Assembly: GCA_900551965.1 (NCBI GenBank)
Contig: URYF01000071.1
Coordinates: forward strand, 1 to 7,392
Length of the DNA stretch: 7,392 nt
Origin: an uncultured bacterium
Lineage (GTDB): Bacteria; Cyanobacteriota; Vampirovibrionia; Gastranaerophilales; Gastranaerophilaceae
Reading direction: 5' to 3'
A program made the translations under genes and the position numbers. Under the pieces are notes generated by a model. That model made no database searches, was not told where the DNA came from, and was given only the letters and a program-made list of their open reading frames with translations. Positions 1 to 4,858 of this stretch are shown piece after piece (the stretch's first letter is position 1; the number at the start of each line of letters is the position of its first letter).

Positions 1-73
1 AATATGAAGAAGCAGCACCGCCTAACAACCCTGCACCAGCCATAATTCCCATACATTTTACAACACTTGCCAT
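1..73 (-). CDS. 5' end of a small exported or membrane-anchored protein (truncated by the window edge)
   Basis: Read on the minus strand, an ATG at 73-71 opens a frame that stays open to the window edge. Its 24 visible residues are MASVVKCMGIMAGAGLLGGA followed by ASSY: one lysine at position 6, then a run of small hydrophobic residues rich in Gly, Ala, Met and Leu. This looks like an uncleaved or cleaved N-terminal export/membrane segment. The start is supported by a perfect AGGAGG ribosome binding site (complement of 82-87) 8 bases upstream. A possible -10 box, TATAAT, is the complement of 105-110, but I see no good -35. The gene diverges from the acyltransferase gene at 270. Nothing can be said about function, because the body of the protein lies outside the window. 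That it is a real gene is likely; the exported nature is inferred. Confidence 0.65.
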   Translation of the reverse strand, partial: MASVVKCMGIMAGAGLLGGAASSY

Positions 74-177
74 AGTCTGAACCTCCTAAATCTGAAATCT
101 GTTTATTATATTAAACCCGAATTTGAAAAAATTTGCTATTATGTTACAATTATTAAAATTATATACAATTCGACGAC

Positions 178-206
178 TTGCTTTTTTTATTTTACAATCG
201 TATGAT
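178..206 (+). promoter_or_regulatory. Candidate sigma-70 type promoter of the acyltransferase gene
   Basis: TTGCTT (178-183) and TATGAT (201-206) are separated by exactly 17 bases. The -10 box matches 5 of 6 consensus bases and the -35 matches 3 of 6, including the important TTG. Transcription would begin near 213, giving a leader of about 57 bases before the ATG at 270. It is the best promoter-like pair in the 196-bp divergent gap 74-269; the rest of that gap is plain AT-rich sequence. Confidence 0.5.
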
Positions 207-269
207 AAAAGGGTTAAGTTTTCTTAATTGAATGTTTTATATTTTATGTTATTAGGGTAAAATAGATTT

Positions 270-1091
270 ATGGCTACTGAAGAAAAACTATACTCGGATA
301 TACCACCAACAAAATTGAGAAATAAAGAGGAGAAATTTAAACCGGCAAAAACAAATCGTTTTTGGTTAACCATTGCAAGTTTGTTCTTTTATAATATGTT
401 GCAAAACAGGTTTTATGCATTCCGCTACAGCGGAGTAGAGAACTATACCCAAAGAGATGCAAAGACTCCTACAATTTTATTTGCACCGCATTGCAATTGG
501 TGGGACGGAATTGTTTTATATAATATTACCCACAGAATTTGTCGCAAAGAAATTCGATTAATGGTTGAAGAATTAAACAGATTTCCATTACTGAGACGCG
601 GCGGAGCATACTCTGTAAACAAGAAATCCGCTCAGTCTGCAATGCAAGCTCTTCAATATTCAGTAGATCTATTAAGCGATTTGCGAAACCAATTATGTAT
701 ATTCCCGCAAGGAATCATCAGGCCGCCGCATTATCGTCCGTTTGTATTCCAAACAGGGCTGACTTATATTGCGCAAAAAGCAGTTAAAAAATACGGTAAA
801 GTTACTTTAATTCCATTATCTATTGATTATTGTTTCTTGAGAGATAACAGACCTGAAGTTATTGTTGATTTCGGCAAACGAATTGAATTAACCGATCCGA
901 ATATTGACAGAAAAGATTATACAAAATTCTTAGAAGCCCAATTGACTCAAACTTGTGATGAACAATTCAAAAACATTTCACAAGGGAACATGGAACATTA
1001 TGAAATCCTGTTCAAACAGCACCTGAAATGGTACCGACGTATTGAACAACGATTAAAAAGTATTGACTTACCTGACGTTTCAGGAGTTTAG
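270..1091 (+). CDS. PlsC-family lysophospholipid / 1-acylglycerol-3-phosphate acyltransferase
   Basis: This 273-residue protein carries the acyltransferase signature of the PlsC/LPLAT family. The catalytic HX4D box is H74-CNWW-D79. The acceptor-binding block is F145-P-Q-G148, and the later IP block is at 181-182 (LIPLSIDY). Such enzymes transfer an acyl chain from acyl-ACP or acyl-CoA to a lysophospholipid or other glycerol or glycolipid hydroxyl at the inner membrane face. There is no signal peptide; a hydrophobic aromatic stretch at 31-43 (FWLTIASLFF region) may dip into the membrane. The FPEG glutamate is replaced by glutamine (FPQG), so the acceptor may not be ordinary lysophosphatidate. 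The start is the first ATG of the frame, with a weak AGGG 12 bases upstream. The gene stands alone, converging on the Stealth gene with a 10-bp gap. The family is secure; the exact acceptor is unknown. Confidence 0.87.
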   Translation: MATEEKLYSDIPPTKLRNKEEKFKPAKTNRFWLTIASLFFYNMLQNRFYAFRYSGVENYTQRDAKTPTILFAPHCNWWDGIVLYNITHRICRKEIRLMVEELNRFPLLRRGGAYSVNKKSAQSAMQALQYSVDLLSDLRNQLCIFPQGIIRPPHYRPFVFQTGLTYIAQKAVKKYGKVTLIPLSIDYCFLRDNRPEVIVDFGKRIELTDPNIDRKDYTKFLEAQLTQTCDEQFKNISQGNMEHYEILFKQHLKWYRRIEQRLKSIDLPDVSGV

Positions 1092-1101
1092 ATTAGAGTT
1101 T

Positions 1102-2055
1102 TTATATTTCAAAACTTGATTTTTCAGGAAATTTTGCTTCGAGAATTTTTTGCATATATTCTCTGTCGCTGTTTGTTGATCTTTCACTGTCATTCACGCA
1201 TATAAATTTACAATCTTTCTTATCAAGATTTTTAAGTTTTGAGATTAGGCATTTTGCATAAACCGATTCTTCGCTGAAAAACGGATTATACCATGGTTTT
1301 TCAATACATTTTAAAACTGCAGAATCTTTGGCAAGCATATAATAAGATACAATACTGCGCTGGACAGACTCAAATTCTCTAAACTGCTGGCATACGGTTT
1401 TGTTAAATTCTTCTCTGTATTCATTTATACAATCAAGGAAATAAGATTTACGATAGGCATCAATATTATGATGCGGAAAATACGGAGCGTTCAATTTGTA
1501 TTTGCTCTTAACCATTTTATAAGCTTTCGCAATCGTATAACCATATAGATGTTTATATGGTTTCTTATGAATTTTCTGCCGCATTCTACAAATCGGCTTG
1601 CCTGAATTTGTATAAAATAAATCTTTTTCAACCTTATTCCAAAGCATCATATCATCATTTGCAAAAAGAAAATATTCCGAAAGCTCTTCGATATAAGGAA
1701 GGCAGCATTCTATTGCCATAGAATTAAAAGTTGGTAAAGCCTTTGCCGGCATAATATCTTTATGATCAACAATATGAATTTTCGAATTATTTAAATTGAG
1801 CCATTTTGGAACCTGATTATCAGTAACAATAAAAATATTATTAATCCATGGCGCAAACTTTTCAACAGAACGAAGAGAATACATCAATTCATCAGACTGA
1901 ACAAACCTGCATTCATTTGCAGCACCTTTTTCGACTTTTATATTTAAGGCTAGTAATGTTTTCTCTTTTTTCTCACACCAAACAGGGTCATTTCCATCAC
2001 ACCATAAATAAACCAAATCAATTATTCTTTTATTATTCTCTTCACTAACTGTCAC
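1102..2055 (-). CDS. Stealth-family sugar-phosphate transferase (capsule/surface glycan)
   Basis: The 317-residue product has all four conserved blocks of the Stealth family, whose members (meningococcal capsule polymerases, human GlcNAc-1-phosphotransferase) transfer a sugar-1-phosphate from a nucleotide sugar and so create phosphodiester bonds. CR1 is IDLVYLWCDGNDPVW (12-26). CR2 runs about 50-150, with QSDELMYSLRS (53-63), FIVTDNQVPKWL (75-86) and the FANDDM acidic motif (131-136). CR3 is around 190-230 (PHHNIDAYRK, then QQFREFESV). CR4 is FICVNDS (284-290), closing with FPEKSSFE at the C-terminus. No signal peptide or membrane span is visible, so it is cytoplasmic. The start is GTG at 2055-2053; the next Met (residue 58) lies inside CR2. 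An AGCAGGTAG ribosome binding site overlaps the end of the XRE gene 6 bp upstream, implying one operon and translational coupling. The donor and acceptor sugars cannot be read from the sequence. Confidence 0.94.
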   Translation of the reverse strand: MTVSEENNKRIIDLVYLWCDGNDPVWCEKKEKTLLALNIKVEKGAANECRFVQSDELMYSLRSVEKFAPWINNIFIVTDNQVPKWLNLNNSKIHIVDHKDIMPAKALPTFNSMAIECCLPYIEELSEYFLFANDDMMLWNKVEKDLFYTNSGKPICRMRQKIHKKPYKHLYGYTIAKAYKMVKSKYKLNAPYFPHHNIDAYRKSYFLDCINEYREEFNKTVCQQFREFESVQRSIVSYYMLAKDSAVLKCIEKPWYNPFFSEESVYAKCLISKLKNLDKKDCKFICVNDSERSTNSDREYMQKILEAKFPEKSSFEI

Positions 2056-2061
2056 TTGTTA

Positions 2062-2412
2062 CTACCTGCTTTGCTTCTTAACATTCGCCATACTGTCATT
2101 AACCGCGTTCATAAGATTTTCATAAAAAATCAATTCATTATCATCAGCATTAACAATCATATTTATTAAGCGATCCTTTATTGGATTAGCCATTCGTTCA
2201 ACATCAAAACCGAATTCCCTCAAATCCATATTCAAAACATCAACAAACATAAAAAACGATTTTAATGACGGAATATAACACCCGCTCTCAATCCTTGAAA
2301 TATGCTGAACACTCAAATCAACTTTTTCTGCCAATTCTTCCTGAGTCAAATGCAGCAACTTGCGATGTTTTTTTATTTGTCCCGCAAGATATAATTTATC
2401 GTCAAACTTCAT
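2062..2412 (-). CDS. XRE-family helix-turn-helix transcriptional regulator
   Basis: This small DNA-binding protein (116 residues from ATG 2412) has a classic Cro/CI-type domain at about residues 12-68. IKKHRKLLHLTQEELAEKV leads into the recognition helix region LSVQHISRIE (33-42) and the YIPSL turn. The C-terminal 45 residues are acidic and probably helical, likely for dimerisation. The frame can be extended to a TTG at 2451, but I prefer the ATG at 2412: it has an AAGGA box 10 bases upstream, and the added 13 residues are not part of the HTH fold. It is the first gene of the minus arm, 6 bp ahead of the Stealth gene, and diverges from the LicD-TagD-GT8 operon across a gap full of inverted repeats. 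The inference is that it controls its own arm and perhaps both arms. Confidence 0.93.
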   Translation of the reverse strand: MKFDDKLYLAGQIKKHRKLLHLTQEELAEKVDLSVQHISRIESGCYIPSLKSFFMFVDVLNMDLREFGFDVERMANPIKDRLINMIVNADDNELIFYENLMNAVNDSMANVKKQSR

Positions 2413-2460
2413 AATCTCGTCATCCTTAATAATAAAATATGATGTAAACAAACATTTTTT

Positions 2461-2480
2461 AATTAGGTTTGCGCCTAATT
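2461..2480. promoter_or_regulatory. Candidate operator: 20-bp inverted repeat AATTAGG-N6-CCTAATT
   Basis: Two perfect 7-bp arms (2461-2467 and 2474-2480) flank a 6-bp spacer, TTTGCG. The whole element spans two helical turns, the geometry expected for a dimeric HTH protein. It lies 49 bp upstream of the XRE start and 107 bp upstream of the LicD start, in the divergent gap. Assigning it to the neighbouring XRE regulator is inference. Confidence 0.5.
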
Positions 2481-2530
2481 TACAATCATATTCAACATAT
2501 GCATATATATATTTCTTAATAAACCAATGT

Positions 2531-2560
2531 TTGCATATATATTAATGCTATTAATATATG
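2531..2560 (+). promoter_or_regulatory. Possible promoter of the licD-like operon
   Basis: TTGCAT (2531-2536) and TATATG (2555-2560) are 18 bases apart and would start transcription near 2567, about 20 bases before the LicD start. The -10 is imperfect, and the region is so AT-rich that chance matches are common. The overlap with the inverted repeats at 2537-2559 and 2561-2570 makes a regulated promoter here plausible. Confidence 0.3.
2537..2559. repeat. 23-bp inverted repeat with perfect 10-bp arms
   Basis: ATATATTAAT (2537-2546) and ATTAATATAT (2550-2559) are exact reverse complements around a 3-base centre, GCT. The arms are pure A/T. The repeat sits 28 bp upstream of the LicD start and may be an operator or a cruciform-prone site. 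There is no following T-tract on either strand that would make it a terminator. Confidence 0.55.
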
Positions 2561-2570
2561 TAAGCGCTTA
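2561..2570. promoter_or_regulatory. Perfect palindrome TAAGCGCTTA, LacI/CcpA-type operator-like
   Basis: A 10-bp perfect palindrome with a central GC-rich core (AGCGCT) stands out in AT-rich DNA, immediately 5' of the LicD ribosome binding site. With flanking bases, TGTAAGCGCTTATA (2559-2572) differs by one base from the symmetric catabolite-responsive pattern TGTAAGCGCTTACA. No LacI-family regulator is present in the window, so the link is by resemblance only. Confidence 0.4.
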
Positions 2571-2587
2571 TATTATGGAAGGGTTAA

Positions 2588-3532
2588 ATGAACAAGATTA
2601 TAAATAAAATTTTTTCAATTTCCGAACTTGATAACACTCATAGACTTATTAAAATATTTGGAATTAAAATCAAATACCCCAAAAAAGAATTTAGAGTAAA
2701 AAGAAATCAAAATCCATATTATTACTACAAAAAAAATAATATTGATATTAGAACTATCCCACCGGCTCAAGGACAGATTAGAGAAATTCAGCTGGCAAAT
2801 TTGGAATTATTAAAAGAACTTGATTACGTTTGTAAGAAAAACAACTTACGATATTGGATAGATTTTGGCACACTATTAGGTGCAGTAAGACATAAGGGAT
2901 TTATTCCGTGGGATGACGATATTGATACAAGAATGCCAAGAGATGATTACAACAAACTTATTGAAGCATTTAATTCATCAACAAGAAATCCGGATATTGT
3001 TGTAAGATATTATAAAAATGATGAAAGAAATTCCGCAACTTCTTTTATTAAAATTTATCATAAAAAATGCCCTCATTTATTTGTAGATATTTTTCCATAC
3101 GATTTTTACGGAGAAAAACTGTCAAAAAATGCTCAGCTCATAGAAACAAACAGAATAAAACAAGAACGGAAAAATTTAGAAAATGAATGTACCCCCGGTA
3201 TGTCAATAGAAGAAGTTCTTGAAAAAATCTCAAAATACAGAGAAAAAATATTGAAAAACAATACTGAAAATGAAAACTCCGATTTAGTCTGGGGATTTGA
3301 TTACGGGCATCGTTGGAAAAATTGGTTCACACCATATAACACTGTATTCCCGCTAAAAGAAATTTTATTTGAAAGCGAAAAGTTTCCGTGCATGAACGAT
3401 ACCGAAAATTTCCTAAAAGAAGTTTATGGAGATTATCTTGCATACCCCCAAAAAATCGGAATGGGACATGCCATGTATATTGATGTACCCCAAAAAGAAG
3501 CTGCAGTAATCAAGGATTTGATAAAAAAATGA
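2588..3532 (+). CDS. LicD-family phosphotransferase
   Basis: This 314-residue protein has the LicD (fukutin-related nucleotidyltransferase-fold) core. The nucleotide/metal site is FGTLLGAVRHKGFIPWDDDID (93-113), with acidic residues D109, D110, D111 and D113. It is followed by VDIFPYD (166-172) and the C-terminal FLKEVYGDYLAYP block (275-287). LicD proteins transfer a phospho-alcohol from a CDP-activated donor onto a surface glycan: phosphocholine in Haemophilus and pneumococcus, ribitol-phosphate for the animal relatives fukutin and FKRP. The first 60 residues are an extra basic and aromatic segment (HRLIKIFGIKIKY, 18-30). The start at ATG 2588 has a GGAAGGG ribosome binding site 4 bases upstream. 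The gene overlaps tagD by 4 bp, so CDP-glycerol is the likely donor; that part is inference. An A7 run ends the gene. Confidence 0.93.
   Translation: MNKIINKIFSISELDNTHRLIKIFGIKIKYPKKEFRVKRNQNPYYYYKKNNIDIRTIPPAQGQIREIQLANLELLKELDYVCKKNNLRYWIDFGTLLGAVRHKGFIPWDDDIDTRMPRDDYNKLIEAFNSSTRNPDIVVRYYKNDERNSATSFIKIYHKKCPHLFVDIFPYDFYGEKLSKNAQLIETNRIKQERKNLENECTPGMSIEEVLEKISKYREKILKNNTENENSDLVWGFDYGHRWKNWFTPYNTVFPLKEILFESEKFPCMNDTENFLKEVYGDYLAYPQKIGMGHAMYIDVPQKEAAVIKDLIKK
3512..3532 (+). other. Candidate slippery site / translational coupling junction between licD-like gene and tagD
   Basis: An A7 run (3523-3529) falls in the LicD frame as A-AAA-AAA, directly before the TGA stop (3530-3532). The tagD ATG (3529-3531) begins on the last A. 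A one-base backward slip, or one extra A in the transcript, would read straight on into TagD. AAGGA (3512-3516) lies 12 bases before the tagD ATG and serves as its ribosome binding site. It is also about where a frameshift-stimulating Shine-Dalgarno sits in dnaX. I see no clear downstream hairpin. Confidence 0.4.
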
Positions 3533-3918
3533 AAAGAATTATAACATACGGAACATTTGACGTACTTCACTATGGACATATCAACCTGCTAAAACGTGCC
3601 CGTGCATTGGGAGACTATCTGATAGTCGGATTATCAAGTGATGAATTTAACAAATTAAAAAATAAAAAATCTTATTATACATATGAGCAAAGAAAAACCA
3701 TACTTGAAGCATGCCGGTATGTAGATTTGGTTATTCCTGAAGATAACTGGGAACAAAAAGCTTCTGATGTACAAAAATATCAGGCAGATGTATTTGTTAT
3801 GGGTGATGATTGGACAGGTAAATTTGATTTTCTGAAAGAATACTGCGAAGTAACTTATCTTCCAAGAACACCGGAAGTTTCAAGCACACAAACAAAACAA
3901 TATTTAAACAGCAAATAA
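3529..3918 (+). CDS. tagD: Glycerol-3-phosphate cytidylyltransferase
   Basis: The enzyme joins CTP and glycerol-3-phosphate to give CDP-glycerol and pyrophosphate in the cytoplasm. The product is 129 residues, the same length as Bacillus TagD, and matches it along its whole length as I recall that sequence. Visible are ITYGTFD (5-11), the catalytic HYGH box (14-17), YEQRKTILEACRYVD (52-66), NWEQK (73-77), VFVMGDDWTGKFDFL (88-102) and the C-terminal RTPEVSSTQ version (113-121) of the RTxGISTT signature. The start overlaps the upstream stop (ATGA), and 13 bp separate it from the GT8 gene, so the three genes form one operon. In Gram-positives CDP-glycerol feeds teichoic acid polymerases of the TagB/TagF type. 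None is in this window, so the neighbouring LicD protein is the probable user. Function is very secure; the pathway is inferred. Confidence 0.96.
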   Translation: MKRIITYGTFDVLHYGHINLLKRARALGDYLIVGLSSDEFNKLKNKKSYYTYEQRKTILEACRYVDLVIPEDNWEQKASDVQKYQADVFVMGDDWTGKFDFLKEYCEVTYLPRTPEVSSTQTKQYLNSK

Positions 3919-3931
3919 TCCGGAGAAATTT

Positions 3932-4858
3932 ATGAACAATATAAATATTTGCCTTGCATGTGATGACAACTATAGTAGATATGCCGCGGTTGTAATAACT
4001 TCAGCTCTTGTCAACCAAACAAATGACAGCCGTCTTAGTTTCTATATATTAGATGGCGGTATTGAAAAAGAAAATATTGACAAAATACTAACTTTAAAAA
4101 ATATAAAAGATTGTGATATAACTTTTGTAAAAGTTGATGAGAAAGAATTTGAAATATATAAAAACCTTCAAACTCATCAATATATAACCTTGCCTACATA
4201 TTACAGATTGAAACTTGCAAGTATTCTGCCATTCGTAAACAGAATTATTTATATGGATTGTGATGTAATTGTAAATAGCAGTCTTGATGAACTTTTTAAC
4301 ACTGACCTTGAAAATAATATAATTGCGGGAGTTTTAGATATAAGAGTCAAAAATAAAAACCATTGGAAAAATGAAAAATACATAAATGCTGGAATGGTTT
4401 TATTCGATTTGGAAAAATTCAGAAAAGAAAATATTGAAGATATTTTTTATGAATACACAAAAAATCATCTTGACGAAATTAAAACAGGTGATCAGGATAT
4501 TATAAATTTTGCCCTAAAAGACAGAATAAAAATAGTACCGGATTTTTGGAATGTTCAGTCAAGCAACTTCACCAACCGATCAAGTTATACTAATAACCCC
4601 AAAATCATACATTTTGTAGCAAAAAATAAACCATGGCATTTTGGGTCGTTCAGCTACCACAGAAACTTATATTTCAAATATCTTCAACTTACACCTTGGG
4701 CATTGAAAGAAGAGGAATTAGACTACTGGTATAAGAAAAACCAGGTTGCATCATTGATTAAATACCTGCAATACAGACCATTGTTTATGTTCAGACCAAA
4801 GTTTTATAAAGCATTATTTTATACTTATATAAAACCGCTATTTGTCAAAAACTCTTAA
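3932..4858 (+). CDS. Glycosyltransferase family 8 (LgtC/WaaJ-type) sugar transferase
   Basis: This 308-residue retaining glycosyltransferase of the GT-A fold uses a UDP-hexose (usually glucose or galactose) and Mn2+ to extend a lipopolysaccharide or capsule glycan at the cytoplasmic face. It opens with INICLACDDNY (4-14), the nucleotide-binding strand. The metal-binding DxD is D109-C-D111 in IIYMDCDVIV. Then come INAGMVLFDLEKFR (151-164), GDQDIINF (186-193) and the C-terminal IIHFVAKNKPWHF (225-237), whose histidines match the GT8 metal/phosphate site. The last 50 residues are basic and aromatic (RPLFMFRPKFYKALFY) and probably attach to the membrane. GGAGAAA 6 bases before the ATG supports the start. 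It is third in the LicD-TagD operon, and its tail overlaps the convergent hydF by 21 bp. Sugar and linkage are not predictable from sequence alone. Confidence 0.93.
   Translation: MNNINICLACDDNYSRYAAVVITSALVNQTNDSRLSFYILDGGIEKENIDKILTLKNIKDCDITFVKVDEKEFEIYKNLQTHQYITLPTYYRLKLASILPFVNRIIYMDCDVIVNSSLDELFNTDLENNIIAGVLDIRVKNKNHWKNEKYINAGMVLFDLEKFRKENIEDIFYEYTKNHLDEIKTGDQDIINFALKDRIKIVPDFWNVQSSNFTNRSSYTNNPKIIHFVAKNKPWHFGSFSYHRNLYFKYLQLTPWALKEEELDYWYKKNQVASLIKYLQYRPLFMFRPKFYKALFYTYIKPLFVKNS

Noticed and set aside
1071..1084. Hairpin CCTGA-CGTT-TCAGG at the end of the acyltransferase gene as a terminator
   Set aside because: The stem is only 5 bp, lies inside the coding sequence, and is not directly followed by a T-run.
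1848..2048. Plus-strand open frame of 66 codons inside the Stealth gene
   Set aside because: It is antisense to strongly conserved CR1/CR2 coding sequence, has no recognisable protein features and is best explained as a shadow.
2413..2451. Upstream TTG start adding 13 residues to the XRE regulator
   Set aside because: The ATG at 2412 has a better-placed AAGGA box, and HTH proteins of this kind usually begin close to the first helix.
2360..2545. Plus-strand open frame of 61 codons over the XRE start and the divergent gap
   Set aside because: It is antisense to the HTH coding region, composed of residues typical of AT-rich noise, and would read through the inverted repeats.
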